A stretch of DNA of 64,000 bases from Actinospica robiniae DSM 44927 (GTDB taxonomy: Bacteria > Actinomycetota > Actinomycetes > Streptomycetales > Catenulisporaceae), in the NCBI RefSeq assembly GCF_000504285.1, contig NZ_KI632511.1, positions 3,717,372 through 3,781,371 of the forward strand. Reading direction: 5' to 3'. Each line of letters opens with the position of its first letter. The stretch's first letter is position 1. The notes below the pieces were generated by a model, which had not been told where the DNA came from, ran no database searches, and saw only the letters and a list, made by a program, of their open reading frames with translations. Shown here piece after piece: positions 34,391 to 47,000 of the stretch. Made by a program: the position numbers and the translations under genes.

Positions 34391-37300
34391 ATGTCAAGGA
34401 ACTCACATCCCGATCATGCGGCACCCTACATCCCACTGGAGAGCCCGAAGATGGTGCAGTCACTGCTGGAAGCCGCCCTCCCCCTCACCCCCCTGCAGGA
34501 AGGCATGCTCTTCCACGCCCTCTACGACGACGAGGGCGTCGACGTCTACGCGATCCAGGTGTCGTTCGGGCTGGAGGGGAACCTGTCCGAGGCCACTCTC
34601 AGGTCGGCCGCCGCGGAGCTGCTCAGGCGGCATCCCACGCTCCGAGCCTGCTTCCGGCTGCGCAAGTCCGGCGAACCGGTACAGCTGATCAGCAGGGACG
34701 TCGAGACCCCTTGGTCCGAACTCGATCTGCGCGGCCTCGCGCCGGCCGACCAGGAGGCGCGCCTGGCCGAGTTCCAGGACGCCGATCGGGCCCGGGGCTT
34801 CGACATGAAGCGGCCGCCGCTGATCCGGTTCACGCTGGTGCGCCTCACCGACGACCGCCGAGTCCTGGTGATGACCTATCACCACATCCTTCTCGACGCG
34901 TGGTCCTTCCAGATCGTCTTGCGCGAGCTGTTCACGCTCTACGCACAGGAGGCGGACTCGGCGGGGCTGCCCCCGGTGGTCCCCTTCGAGGGCTATCTGG
35001 CCTGGCTCGCCGACCAGGACCGGAAACTCGCCGAGGACGCGTGGGCCGAGTCCTTGGCCGGGCTGGAGGTGCCGACCCTGGTCGCGGCCGACCGCCCGGT
35101 GCGGGGCGAGGTGGCGATGCCCCGGATGGCTGTCGCAGGGCTCTGTGAGGAAACGACGGAGGCCCTGGCGGCGACCGCGCGATCGGCGGGGCTGACCCTC
35201 AACACCGTGATCCAGGGAGTATGGGCGCTTCTGCTGAGCAGTGTGACCGGGCGCGACGACGTGGTGTTCGGCCAGACGGTGTCGGGCCGCTCTGCGCGGC
35301 TGGACGGCGTGGAGGACATGGTCGGCCTGCTGATCAACGCCAGTCCCGTCCGGGTCGCGCTGGATCCCCGCGAGACGCTGGCCGCGCTGCTCGGCCGCGT
35401 CCAGCGCGAACAGGCGGACCTGGCCCAGTTCCACTATCTGGGGCTGGCCGACATCCGGCGACGCGTGGGGCTCGGCGAGCTCTACGACACCGCGATCGCG
35501 TTCGCCAGCGCTCCCCTCGACTGGGACGAGGCGTACAGCCCCACCGACGGGCTGCGGATCAGCCTTCTGGCCGAGCAGGCGGCGGAAGGCGAAGACGGAC
35601 CTGCGCAGGCTTCGACCGGGTCGACGCACTATCCGCTGAATCTGACGGTCATGCCTGGTCGGACGATGCGATTGGCGCTGAGCTACCGTGCCGACCTCTT
35701 CGACCGCGACACCGTCGACCGGCTCACCACGCGGCTGCGGGTCCTGCTCGAGACCTACGCGACCGCCCCGGACACCCTGGTCGGCCGGGTCGGGCTGCTC
35801 GCCGAGGACGAGCTGGCCCAGGTGATCCGCAAGTGGAACGACACCGACCAGCCGGTCCCCGACGTGACGATGCCAGACCTCTTCGAAGCTCGGGTGGCCC
35901 TGACTCCCGAGGCCACCGCAGTCGTCTTCGACGGGCAGTCGCTCTCGTACCGCGAGTTCGCGGCGAGGGTGGACGGGCTGGCGGACGTTCTGCGAACTCA
36001 GGGTGTGCGCGCGGGCGACTTCGTCGCCGTGGCCGTCCCACGATCGGTGGAGTTGATCGTGGCGCTGCACGCCGTGCTGGCCACCGGCGCGGCCTACGTC
36101 CCGATCGATCCGGACTATCCTGCCGAGCGGATCGGATGGATCATCGAGGACGCCGCGCCGGCACTGATGCTCACCACAGGCCCCGTGGCGGCGGGACTTC
36201 CGGCGTCCGAGGTTCCCAAGGTGTTCCTGGACGGCCCGCTGCCGACGGGCACGGTGGGCGGCGCGGCGCGGAAACTGTCCGGGCAGAGCCCCGCCTACGT
36301 CATCTTCACCTCGGGATCCACCGGTCGCCCCAAGGGTGTGGTGGTATCCCACGCCGCCATCGTCAACAGGCTGCTGTGGATGCAGGGCCAGTACCCGCTG
36401 GGTCCGGGCGACCGCGTCGTGCAGAAGACGCCGTCAGGGTTCGACGTCTCCGTGTGGGAATTCTTCTGGGCACTCCAGACCGGGGCGACGCTGGTGGTCG
36501 CCGCGCCCGGCGGCCACAAGGACGCGGCCTACCTGGCGGACCTGATCCGCCGTGAGTCCGTGACCGTCGCCCACTTCGTGCCCTCGATGCTCCAGGTCTT
36601 CCTCCAGGAGCCGGCCGCGGCCGAGTGCCGCAGTCTGCGCCACGTGTTCTCCAGTGGGGAGGCGCTGCCCCTGGAAACCCAGAACCGGTTCTTCGCCTGC
36701 CTGGGCGCAGATCTCCACAACCTCTACGGCCCCACCGAGGCCGCCGTGGACGTCACCGCGTGGACCTGCCGGCCGGAAGCCGACGCCACCACCGTGCCCA
36801 TCGGGCAGCCGGTCTGGAACACGCAGGTCTATGTGCTCGACTCGGCGCTTCGCCCGGTGGCGCCCGGCGTGCCGGGAGAGCTCTATCTGGGCGGTCGGCA
36901 GCTGGCATCCGGCTACGCGCACCGGCCGGACCTGACGGCCGAGAGGTTCGTGGCAGATCCCTTCGGCGCCCCGGGCAGCAGGATGTACCGCACGGGAGAC
37001 GTCGTGCAGTGGAGCGCCGACGGCAACCTCGAATACCTCGGGCGGGCGGACGACCAGGTCAAGCTCCGGGGACTGCGCATCGAGCTCGGCGAGATCGAGA
37101 CCGTCCTGCTTCGGCACGACACCGTCGCCCAAGCCGCCGTCGTCGTGCGCGAGGACGTGCCCGGCGTGCGACGGCTGGTCGGCTACGTGGTGCCGAGCGG
37201 CGAAGCCGTCGAGACCGAGCTGCTCCTGGCGCACGCCGCCACGGCGTTGCCCGACTACATGGTGCCGAACGCGTTGGTGCAGCTGGCCGAACTGCCGTTG

Positions 37301-40300
37301 ACCCCGAACGGGAAGCTGGATCGCAAGGCGCTGCCCGCTCCCACCGCCGCCCGAACCGTCTCCGACCGGCGCCCGCGCGGCCCGGTCGAACTCCGGCTCG
37401 CCGAGCTGTTCGCCGGCGTCCTCGGACTCGCGTCCGTGAGTCCCGACGCCAGCTTCTTCGACCTCGGCGGCGACTCGATCATCTCGATCCAGCTGGTCGC
37501 CCGCGCGCGCCGCGCCGGGCTGATCTTCACTCCGAAGGACGTGTTCTCCCATCGCAGTGTCGCGGCGCTCGCTCGGGTGGTCCGGCAGGCCGAGGCCGCG
37601 CCGTCGGAGGATCCGGAGGCCGGTATCGGAGAACTGCCGGCCAGCCCGATCATGCACTGGCTGCGCGGTCTTGCGGGATCCGACCACGACTTCCATCAGT
37701 CGATGCTGCTCCGCGTGCCCGCGGCGCTGGAGATGCCGCACCTCACCGCGGCCGCGCAGGCGCTGCTGGACCGCCACGACTCCCTCCGGATGCGTCGCAC
37801 CGTCCGGGCGCACGGGCGCGGCTGGGATCTGGACATCGCCCGACCGGGCACGGTGCTCGCATGGGACTGCGTCCGCCGGGTGGACGTCTCAGGCCTGGAC
37901 GACGCCGGGCTGCGGACCGCTATCGCGGCGGAGGCCGTCCGCGCCCGTGGGGAACTCGACCCCGATCAGCGGCAGATGGTCCGGTTCGTCTGGTTCGACG
38001 GCGGCTGCGCGAACCCGGGACGGCTGCTGATCATCGTGCACCATCTCGCCGTCGACGGAGTCTCCTGGCGCATCCTCGTGCCCGACCTGCGCGCTGCCTG
38101 GGAGGCCGCCGCGGCCGGGGCCACGCCGGACCTCGCCGCCGTGCCGACTTCGCTGCGCACCTGGTCGCACCGGCTCGCGGCAGCGGCGATCGAGCCTGCC
38201 CGAACTGCCGAGCTCACCCTGTGGACCTCGATGCTCCGGGATGCGAGCGACCCCGCTCTCACGGAGCGGGCGCTGGACCCTGCCCTGGACGTCCACGGCA
38301 CGGCCCGATCCCTGACGGTGCACCTGGCAGCCGAACACACCGAGCCTCTGCTCACCAGGGTGCCGGCCGTCTTCCACACCGGCGTCGACGCCGTCCTGCT
38401 CACCGCCCTCTCGATGGCCGTCGGCACCTGGCGACGCCGCCGAGGGCTGGGCGAGGGCACCGACGTGCTCGTGGATCTGGAGGGCCACGGCCGCGGCGAA
38501 ATCCCGGCGGGTCTGGATCTGTCCCGGACCCTCGGCTGGTTCACCAGCCTCCACCCGGTCCGTCTGGATCCCGGTGAGACCAGCTGGGAACAGGCCGACG
38601 CGGCGGACTGCAGCCTGGGTCGGGCGGTGAAGCGAATCAAGGAGCAGATGCGTGCCATCCCCGACCACGGCATCGGTTACGGCATGCTGCGCTACCTCAA
38701 TCCGGAGACGGCTCCCGCGTTCGCCGGTCTCGCGACCCCGCAGATCGGCTTCAACTACCTGGGCCGATTCGCCGGAGACGACGAGGACTGGCAGGCGGCG
38801 AGCGAGTCCGACAGCACCGGGCCGGCCGCGAACGCGGGCCTCTCGCTGCCGCACGCGTTCGAAGTCACCGCGGCCACCCAGGACTCGCCCGACGGTCCGC
38901 AGCTGCTCGCGTCCTGGACCTGGCCCGAAGGCCTGGTGGACGAGGAGTCGGTGCGCGAGCTGGGAGAGATGTGGTTCGCCGCGCTCCGCGCCCTGGTCGC
39001 GCATGCCGCACTGCCGGACAGCGGCGGCCTGACTCCCTCCGACGTCGCCCCGGCCGAAGTGGGCCAGACCGAACTCGAGCGCCTTGAGCGCGCCTGGACG
39101 TCCCAGGGTCTGGCCGACGTCCTGCCGCTGACGCCCCTTCAGGAAGGGCTCCTGTTCCACGCGCTCTACGAGCGTCAGGCTCCTGATGTCTACAACGTGC
39201 AACTCGTCCTCGAGTTGGAGGGCGATCTGGAGGCACTCCGGCTGCGCACCGCCTGCCGAGCTCTGGTCGAGCGCCACACGGCCCTGAAGGCCGCCTTCGT
39301 GATGACGTCGTCCGGCGTGCCGGTACAGCTCATCCCACGGACGGTGGACGTTCCCTGGCAGGAACACGACCTGCGGGGCCACGGCGACGCGGACGAGCGT
39401 CTCGCTTCCTATCTGGCGGATGACAGGGTTCGCAGGTTCGCCCCGGACCAGGCACCGCTGGTGCGCTTCGGCCTGCTGCGTCTCGGCGACCACCGCCACG
39501 CACTGGTCTTCACCAGCCACCACCTCCTCACCGACGGCTGGTCGATGGCGCTGCTCCTGCGCGATCTGTTCGACCTGTACGCCCATGGCGGTGACGCGTC
39601 CGCTTTGCCTGCGGCCGTACCGGCCCGCGGCTACTACGAGTGGTTGGCGACCCAGGACAACGCCGCGGCGATGTCCGCTTGGCGAGCCGCGCTCGACGGT
39701 CTGACCGGCCCGACCCTGGTCGCTCCCGCGGCCGATGCCGCGGGTCTGCCGACGTTGCCGAGCCGCGTCTCGGGCGAGTTGTCTCGGGAACTGACGGCGT
39801 CGCTGGTCGCACAGGCCCGGGCTTGCGGCTTGACGTTGAACACCGTGGTGCAAGGCGCGTGGGGACTGCTGGTCGGCGAACTCACCGGGCGAAGGGACGT
39901 CGTCTTCGGCGCCACCGTCTCGGTGCGCCCGCCCGAGCTGCCCGGCGTCGAGGACATGGTCGGGCTCCAGCTCAACACCGTCCCGGTGCGGATGCGACCG
40001 CAGCCCACTGACACCCTGGCCACCCTGCTCACCCGCATGCAGACGAACCAGACCGACCTCGCCGGCCACTTCCACCTGGGCCCGGCGGTCATCCAGCGCC
40101 TTGCGGGCGTGGGCCCGCTGTACGACACCTCGATGGTGTTCGAGAACTATCCGCGGACCGAGGCCCAGCCGCCGGCGGACGAGACCGGAGGACTGCGCGT
40201 CGCCGGCGTCTCCGGCTGCGACGCGTACCACTATCCGCTCAAGCTGATGGCCGCTCCCGGCGACCGGCTCTTCCTGGAAGTCAGCCATCGCAGTGAGCTG

Positions 40301-40723
40301 GTTTCCGACGAGCAGGCGGCGAGTGTCTGGCAGCGGCTCCAGACGCTGCTCGAGGCGTTCTCCGCCGATCCGCACCGAAGGGTCGCGGAGCTGTTCGTCG
40401 GCGATCCGTGGGAGCAGACGCGGATCTCGGCGGCGGCCGGACTCCCGTCGCGCTGCGCCTCGTCCGGCAACGCTTCCGCGGAATTGGCGACCGTCAGGGC
40501 TCTCGCCGCCGCAGTGCTGGAACTGGAGGGGCCGGAACTGGAGGGGCTGGACGCCGATGCCGACTTCTTCGAGGCCGGCGGCGACTCGCTGCGGGCCCTG
40601 CGACTGGTCGGGCGGATCAACGCGCTCCTCGGTACGGCACTCGAGGTGAGCGCGGTCTTCCGATGCCGCACGGCGGCCGCGATCGCGGCCGAGCTGGCGA
40701 AGACCGAGGCGGTCCGCGGGTAA
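34391..40723 (+). CDS. NRPS, domain order C-A(Ser)-T-E-C-T
   Basis: 2,110 residues. C1 about 30-470, with HHILLDAWS (HHxxxDA; the usual Gly is Ala). A domain about 490-990, with [22 protein letters not shown] and NGKLDRKAL; pocket residues read by position give D-V-W-H-F-S-L-V-D-K, the classical serine code. T1 about 1005-1070 (FFDLGGDSIIS). E domain about 1080-1520: HHLAVDGVSW, LEGHGRGE and FNYLGRF are epimerisation motifs, so D-Ser is expected. C2 about 1570-1990 (HHLLTDGWS), then T2 (FFEAGGDSLRA near 2058). The last module has no A domain, so T2 must be charged in trans. No thioesterase domain. A second ATG at 34451 has GGAGAG upstream and may be the true start. Confidence 0.95.
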   Translation: MSRNSHPDHAAPYIPLESPKMVQSLLEAALPLTPLQEGMLFHALYDDEGVDVYAIQVSFGLEGNLSEATLRSAAAELLRRHPTLRACFRLRKSGEPVQLISRDVETPWSELDLRGLAPADQEARLAEFQDADRARGFDMKRPPLIRFTLVRLTDDRRVLVMTYHHILLDAWSFQIVLRELFTLYAQEADSAGLPPVVPFEGYLAWLADQDRKLAEDAWAESLAGLEVPTLVAADRPVRGEVAMPRMAVAGLCEETTEALAATARSAGLTLNTVIQGVWALLLSSVTGRDDVVFGQTVSGRSARLDGVEDMVGLLINASPVRVALDPRETLAALLGRVQREQADLAQFHYLGLADIRRRVGLGELYDTAIAFASAPLDWDEAYSPTDGLRISLLAEQAAEGEDGPAQASTGSTHYPLNLTVMPGRTMRLALSYRADLFDRDTVDRLTTRLRVLLETYATAPDTLVGRVGLLAEDELAQVIRKWNDTDQPVPDVTMPDLFEARVALTPEATAVVFDGQSLSYREFAARVDGLADVLRTQGVRAGDFVAVAVPRSVELIVALHAVLATGAAYVPIDPDYPAERIGWIIEDAAPALMLTTGPVAAGLPASEVPKVFLDGPLPTGTVGGAARKLSGQSPAYVIFTSGSTGRPKGVVVSHAAIVNRLLWMQGQYPLGPGDRVVQKTPSGFDVSVWEFFWALQTGATLVVAAPGGHKDAAYLADLIRRESVTVAHFVPSMLQVFLQEPAAAECRSLRHVFSSGEALPLETQNRFFACLGADLHNLYGPTEAAVDVTAWTCRPEADATTVPIGQPVWNTQVYVLDSALRPVAPGVPGELYLGGRQLASGYAHRPDLTAERFVADPFGAPGSRMYRTGDVVQWSADGNLEYLGRADDQVKLRGLRIELGEIETVLLRHDTVAQAAVVVREDVPGVRRLVGYVVPSGEAVETELLLAHAATALPDYMVPNALVQLAELPLTPNGKLDRKALPAPTAARTVSDRRPRGPVELRLAELFAGVLGLASVSPDASFFDLGGDSIISIQLVARARRAGLIFTPKDVFSHRSVAALARVVRQAEAAPSEDPEAGIGELPASPIMHWLRGLAGSDHDFHQSMLLRVPAALEMPHLTAAAQALLDRHDSLRMRRTVRAHGRGWDLDIARPGTVLAWDCVRRVDVSGLDDAGLRTAIAAEAVRARGELDPDQRQMVRFVWFDGGCANPGRLLIIVHHLAVDGVSWRILVPDLRAAWEAAAAGATPDLAAVPTSLRTWSHRLAAAAIEPARTAELTLWTSMLRDASDPALTERALDPALDVHGTARSLTVHLAAEHTEPLLTRVPAVFHTGVDAVLLTALSMAVGTWRRRRGLGEGTDVLVDLEGHGRGEIPAGLDLSRTLGWFTSLHPVRLDPGETSWEQADAADCSLGRAVKRIKEQMRAIPDHGIGYGMLRYLNPETAPAFAGLATPQIGFNYLGRFAGDDEDWQAASESDSTGPAANAGLSLPHAFEVTAATQDSPDGPQLLASWTWPEGLVDEESVRELGEMWFAALRALVAHAALPDSGGLTPSDVAPAEVGQTELERLERAWTSQGLADVLPLTPLQEGLLFHALYERQAPDVYNVQLVLELEGDLEALRLRTACRALVERHTALKAAFVMTSSGVPVQLIPRTVDVPWQEHDLRGHGDADERLASYLADDRVRRFAPDQAPLVRFGLLRLGDHRHALVFTSHHLLTDGWSMALLLRDLFDLYAHGGDASALPAAVPARGYYEWLATQDNAAAMSAWRAALDGLTGPTLVAPAADAAGLPTLPSRVSGELSRELTASLVAQARACGLTLNTVVQGAWGLLVGELTGRRDVVFGATVSVRPPELPGVEDMVGLQLNTVPVRMRPQPTDTLATLLTRMQTNQTDLAGHFHLGPAVIQRLAGVGPLYDTSMVFENYPRTEAQPPADETGGLRVAGVSGCDAYHYPLKLMAAPGDRLFLEVSHRSELVSDEQAASVWQRLQTLLEAFSADPHRRVAELFVGDPWEQTRISAAAGLPSRCASSGNASAELATVRALAAAVLELEGPELEGLDADADFFEAGGDSLRALRLVGRINALLGTALEVSAVFRCRTAAAIAAELAKTEAVRG

Positions 40724-40761
40724 CCGGTGTTCCCGCGCGAGCGGGAACCGTCTGCAAGCAA

Positions 40762-40795
40762 CGCGACGCCTGGCCCGATCGGGCCAGGCGTCGCG
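40762..40795. terminator. Perfect 34-bp palindrome between convergent operons
   Basis: CGCGACGCCTGGCCCGA and its exact complement meet head to head around GATC. The element lies between the stop codons of the plus-strand NRPS (40723) and the minus-strand MbtH gene (40808). It lacks T-runs, as is common for actinobacterial hairpin terminators, and would act in both directions. Confidence 0.75.
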
Positions 40796-40807
40796 CGTCG
40801 TACGGGG

Positions 40808-41029
40808 TCAGGCCACTGACGCGGCGGTCATCGCCGCGACGAGGCTCTTGGGTCGCATGTCCGTCCACTCCTGGTTGACGTGGGCGAGGCAGGCCTCCCG
40901 GCCGTCCGGGCCGTGGGCGACGGCCCACCCCGCAGGGACCTCGGCGAAGCCGGGCCACAGCGAGAACTGGCCTTCGTCGTTGACGAGCGCGAGATAGGGC
41001 TGCTCCTTGTCCTCAAACGGATTAGCCAC
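40808..41029 (-). CDS. MbtH-like protein
   Basis: A 73-residue MbtH family protein from GTG 41029 (AAGGAGAG upstream). It shows the complete signature: [53 protein letters not shown]. MbtH proteins bind A domains and are needed for folding or activity of many of them. It is the last gene of the minus-strand operon, 61 bases after the large NRPS, and probably serves its three A domains, the free A domain and the serine A domain. Confidence 0.95.
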   Translation of the reverse strand: MANPFEDKEQPYLALVNDEGQFSLWPGFAEVPAGWAVAHGPDGREACLAHVNQEWTDMRPKSLVAAMTAASVA

Positions 41030-41090
41030 GATGAGACTCTCCTTCTCCTGGTGATTGATTCCTTCGTTCGGTCCGGTCCTTGGTGTCCCT

Positions 41091-44000
41091 CTATGCGTTA
41101 CTCCATTCCGCCTCGAACTCCGCCAGTTCGTCGGCGTCGAGTGACACCAGCGGCTCTCGTACGGGCGCGGCGACCGGGTTCTCGGCCGGCGTTTCGGCCC
41201 GGGCTTCAGCAAGCTTTTGGGTGATGCCGGTGACGGTCTTGCCGACGAACACGTCGCGCGGCGACAGAGACAGCCCGGCCTTGCGGGCCCGCGTCACGAC
41301 CTGGATGGAGGCGATCGAGTCTCCGCCGAGTTCGAAGAAGCTGTCGTCGATCCCGATCCGCCCTGTCTCAAGCCCGAGGACCTCGGCGAACAGGTCACAC
41401 AGCACCCTCTCCAGGGCGGTGCTCGGCATCCGGCCGCCCTCGGAGCCGGCGAACTCCGGCTCCGGCAGCGCCCGGCGATCCAGCTTCCCGGTCACCGTGA
41501 CCGGCAGCTCTCCGAGTTCCACGAACGCCGAGGGCACCATGTAATCCGGCAGACTGGCGGCCACGTGGTTACGCAGAACCGTGACATCCATCGCGTCTCC
41601 AGCGACCGCGGGCACGACGTAGCCGATGAGCCTCTTGGCGCCGCCGGAGTCTGCGCGGGCGATGACGGCGACTTGGCCGACCGACGCATGGGCGCGAAGC
41701 ACCGCTTCGATCTCACCCAGCTCGATCCGGAAGCCGCGCACCTTCACCTGGTCATCCGCGCGCCCGACGAACTCCAGCTCGCCATCAGCGGTCCAGCGCA
41801 CCACGTCCCCGGTCCGGTACATCCGCTCACCCGCAGCACCGAACGGACACGCCACGAACCGCTCCGCCGTCAGACCCGGCCGGTTCACGTAACCCCGGGC
41901 CAGACCCGCACCCGCGATATACAACTCACCCGCCACCCCCGGACCCACCAACTGCAGATACGCATCCAGAACGAACACCCGCGTCCCGACGATCGGACCC
42001 CCGATCACCGGCACCGCCCCCGGCGCCAGCCCGCCCGAACCCGTCGCCCAGATCGTCGACTCCGTCGGCCCGTACGCATTCACCATCCGCCGACCCGGCG
42101 ACCACCGGTCCACCAACTCCTGCGAGACCGCCTCACCCGCCACCACCAGCGTCGAGACCGACGGCACCGACCCCGGATCCAACGCCGCCAACACCGAGGG
42201 AATCAACGTCGCATGCGTCACCGCCTGATCCCGGATCAACGCCACCAACTGCGGCCCCGGCAAACGCGACTCACCCGGCGCCAACACCAACCGCGCCCCG
42301 GTCAGCAACGCCATACACACCTCGAACACGATCGCGTCGAACCCCGGCGACGAGAACTGCAACACCACACTGCCCGGCGTCACCCCCAGCGCCTCCACCT
42401 GCGCCCGCACCAACGACGCCACACCCCGATGCGCCACCGTCACACCCTTGGGCACACCCGTGGAACCCGAGGTGTAGATCATGTACGCGCCACTGTCCGC
42501 CGTCAGCGCACCACCGCGCTCCGCATCGACCAGATCCGCCGACGAGTAGGACGCCAGCAACTCCAGACACACCGGATCATCCACCAGCACCCGCGCCCCC
42601 GCGAACGGCTCAGCAGCCCACAACGTCTCGGACGAAGTGATCAGACACACCGGATCCGCATCCGCCAGCATGTGCCGGATCCGCTCCGGCGGATACGCCA
42701 GATCCACCGGCACGAACACCCCGCCGGCCTTCACCACCGCCAGCACCGAGACCACCCACTCCACCCCACGCGGCAAAGCCACCACCACCGGCGCCTCCCG
42801 GCAAACACCCGCAGCCACCAGCACCCGAGCCAGCCGATTCACCCGCACATTCAACTCACCGTAAGACCACCGCGAACCCTCACACACCAACGCCGTCGCC
42901 GAGCCATCCCGAGCCACCTGCCGCTCGAACAACCCCACCACCGACGCCGACTCCACAGCGACACCGGCACCCGAACCCGCCGCCAACACCACCGACCGCT
43001 CGCGCTCGGACAGCACCTCGATCCGCCCGACCAGCCGCCCCGGATCAGCCGCCACCAACTCCAGCAACCGAACCAGACGATCCGCCAGACCCCGCACAAC
43101 CTCAGCACCGAACACATCAGGCCGGTAACCGACTTCCAGCTTCCATTCGGGCCCCGGCGTAACGGCGAGGCTCAACGGATAGTGGATGACCGGCGGGTGA
43201 TCGTCGTCGAAGGCGCTGATCTCCAGATCCGTCGACCGGAGTATGCCTTCATCCCACGGCGCGTTCTGGAAGACGGTGGAGGTGTCGAACAGTTCGCTCA
43301 GACCGGTCTGCTTCTGAATCGCCGGCAGGCTCAGGTAGTGGAACGGGGTCAACGCAGCCTGCTGCTCCTGGATCCGCCCCAGCAACCCCTCCAACGACTC
43401 ACCCGGGTCCAACCGCACCCGCACCGGAACCGTATTGATCAACAACCCGACAATGTCCTCCACCCCCGGCAACTCCGGAGGCCGACCCGAGACCGTCGCA
43501 CCGAACACCACATCCCGCTGACCCGTCACCCCAGCCAGCAACAACGACCACACACCCTGCACCACCGTGTTCAACGTCAAACCCCGCGACCGCGCCACCA
43601 CACCCAACGCGGCACTGCACTGCTCGCTCAGCCCATTGACCACGCGAGCCGGCAACACCGACAACGACGCATCCACCCCCGGAGCCACCAGAGTCGGCTC
43701 CTCCAGACCCTCCAGAACCCGACCCCACACCCCCAAACCCGCATCACGATCCTGCACCGAGAGCCACGCCAGATAATCCCGGAACTCCACCACCCCCGGC
43801 AGAACCGACCCATCACCCCCCGACTTGTACAACTCGAACAGATCACCCAACGCCCGCGACATCGACCAGCCATCCCACACCATGTGATGACTCGTCACCA
43901 CCAACACATGACGATCCGCCGCCAACCGAACCAGCAACACCCGCACCAACGGCGGCACCGCCGGATCAAACCGCACCAGACGATCCGCCTCCAACAACCC

Positions 44001-47000
44001 CCGCACCCGCTCCGCCTGCACCCCCTCCTCAAGACCGGAGAGATCCACCTCCCGCCACGGAACCTCCACCCCACCCGCAACCACCTGCACCGGCTCACCC
44101 GAACGCCGCACCACAAACCCCGCACGCAGACTCGCATGCCGCCCCAACAACGCCCCGAACGCACCCCGCAAACCCACCACATCCACCACACCCGACAACA
44201 CCAACGGCGCCTGCATCAGATACGGATCAGCCTTCTCCTCATCAAACAACGCATGAAAAAGCAGACCCTCCTGAAGAGGCGTCAACGGCCACACCTCCTC
44301 CACCGACCCGAACCCCGCCCCAATCTCCACCAACTCATCAGCATCCAACGACACCAACAGTTCCTGCGCGGACGCGACGGCCGGTTCCTCGGTCACCGAT
44401 TCGGCGATGTTCTCCACGATCCCGGCGACGGTCTTGCCGGCGAACACGTCACGCGGCGACAGAGACAGCCCGGCCTTGCGGGCCCGCGTCGAGAGCTGGA
44501 TCGAGGTGATCGAGTCCCCGCCGAGCTCGAAGAAGCTGTCGTCGATCCCGATCCGCCCGGTCCCCAACCCGAGGACCTCGGCGAACAGGTCACACAGCAC
44601 CCTCTCCAGGGCGGTACTCGGCATCCGACCGTCCTCGGAACCGACGAACGCCGGCTCCGGCAGCGCACGCCGATCCAGCTTGCCGATCGCGGTGACCGGC
44701 AACGCCTCGAGCTCCACGAACGCCGAGGGCACCATGTAGTCCGGCAGACAGGCCGCCACGTGGTTACGCAGCACCGTGACGTCCATCGCGTCTCCGGCGA
44801 CCGCGGGCACGACGTAGGCGATCAGCCGCTTGACACCCCCGGCGTCCCCGCGGGCGATCACCGCGACCTGGCCGACCGACGCGTGAGCCCGAAGCACCGC
44901 TTCGACCTCACCCAGCTCGATCCGGAAACCACGCACCTTCACCTGGTCATCCGCACGCCCGACGAACTCCAGCTCACCGTCCTCGGTCCAGCGCACCACG
45001 TCCCCGGTCCGGTACATCCGCTCACCTGGAGCCCCGAACGGACACGACACGAACCGCTCCGAAGTCAAACCCGGCCGGTTCACGTAACCCCGGGCCAGGC
45101 CCTCCCCAGCGAGATACAGCTCGCCGGCCACTCCGGGCGCCACCAGCCGGAGATGCGCGTCCAGGACGAAGGCCCGGTTGTCCACGATCGGACGGCCGAC
45201 ATGCGGAAGGACGTCGTTCACGATCCGGCTGAACGTCGAGTCGATCGTGCACTCGGTCGGGCCGTAGAAGTTGTACGCGATCGTCCGGCCGTCGCCGAGC
45301 TCGTTCCACAGCGACTCGTCCACCGCCTCGCCACCCAGCGACACGATGAGCGGCCGGTATCCGGGCGTGCTCAGCATCCCGGCCGCCAGCAGTTCCTTGG
45401 CGTGCAGGGGCGTGACGCTGAGCGAGTCGATGGCGTTGCGCGCCGAGTACTCGACCAGCGCGTGGGCGTCCCGGCGCAGGTCCTCACCGATCAGGTGCAG
45501 CTCGTGGCCGGCGATCATCCGCAGCAGGTCCGCCCAGGCCGCGTCGAATCCGAAGCCTGATATCAGTGCGACGCTGAGCCGGCGGCCGCCCGCGGCGGCG
45601 ACGGTCGGCGCCATGTAGCCGATGTTCTGTGCGTGGAACATGTTGACGACGTTGCGGTGGGTGACGGCCACGCCCTTCGGCCGACCGGTCGACCCCGACG
45701 TGTGGATCACGTACGCCACGTGCGTGGGCAGCAGCGGGCGGACCAGATCGGCATCGGTGGGGTCGAATGACCCGGCACCGGTCTCGAGGTCCTCCACGAG
45801 CAGGACCCCGGCGACGCCGTCGGCCGGAAGCGACGGGGCGAGTTCCCGGTTCGTCAGCACCACCGCGGGGCGGACGTCCGCCAGCAGTTCCGCGACGCGG
45901 TCCGCCGGCCAGGACAGCTCGACGGGCACGTAGGCGCAGCCCGCCTTGAGGATGCCGAGGACGGCCGTCACCGAGTCGAGGGACCGGGGCAGCATCACCG
46001 CCACCAGGTCGTCGGCTCCCGCGCCGAGGCCGATCAGCCGATGCGCGAGATGGTTGGCGCGAGCGTTGAGCTCGGCGTAGGTCAGTTCGAAGCCCTCGTA
46101 GACCAGGGCGACGTCGTCGGGGGTCAGCTCGGCCTGGGCCTGGAACAGCTCAGGCAGCGTCTCGCCCCGATCGGGCCCTTCGGTGCTGCACCAGCGGTCG
46201 AGGAGCACCGAGCGCTCGTGCTCGGAGAGGAACTCGATCCGTCCGACCAGCTGCCCGGGATTGTCCGCGACGACTTCCAGCAGCCGGACCATCCGATCCG
46301 CCAGGCCCTGCACGACCTCGGTGCTGAACACGTCGGGCCGGTAACTGAGCTCGAACCGCAGATCCGCTCCAGGGAACACATCGACGCTCAGCGGGTAGTG
46401 GGTGAATCCCGGTGCGTCGTCGTCGTAGGAGGTGATCTCCAGATCCGTGGACCGCAGCACGCCGTCGTCGAAGGGTGCGTTCTGGAAGACGGTGGAGGTG
46501 TCGAACAGTTCGCCCAGTCCGGTCTGGCGTTGGATCGCCGCGAGCCCGAGGTAGTGGAACGGGGTCAGCGCAGCCTGCTGCTCCTGGATCCGCCCCAGCA
46601 GCCCCTGCAAGGACTCACCCGGGTCCAACCGCACTCGCACCGGAACCGTATTGATCAACAACCCGACGATGTCCTCGACCCCCGGCAACTCCGGAGGCCG
46701 ACCCGAGACCGTCGCACCGAACACCACGTCCCGCTGACCCGTCACCCCGGCCAGCAGCAACGCCCACACACCCTGAACCACCGTGTTCAACGTCAAACCA
46801 CGCGAACGCGCCACCACACCCAACGCGGCACTCGTCTCCACACTCAACCCACCCACGACCCGCGCCGGCAACACCGACAACGACGCATCCACCCCCGGAG
46901 CCACCAAAGTCGGCTCCTCCAAACCCTCCAGAACCCGACCCCACACCTCCAGCCCCGCATCACGATCCTGCACCGAGAGCCACGCCAGATAATCCCGGAA

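Noticed and set aside
41217-45560. Very long rightward frames (up to 1,447 residues) opposite the large NRPS
   Set aside because: His/Arg/Pro/Gln-rich repeats come from the antisense of repeated NRPS modules; no start signal or family.
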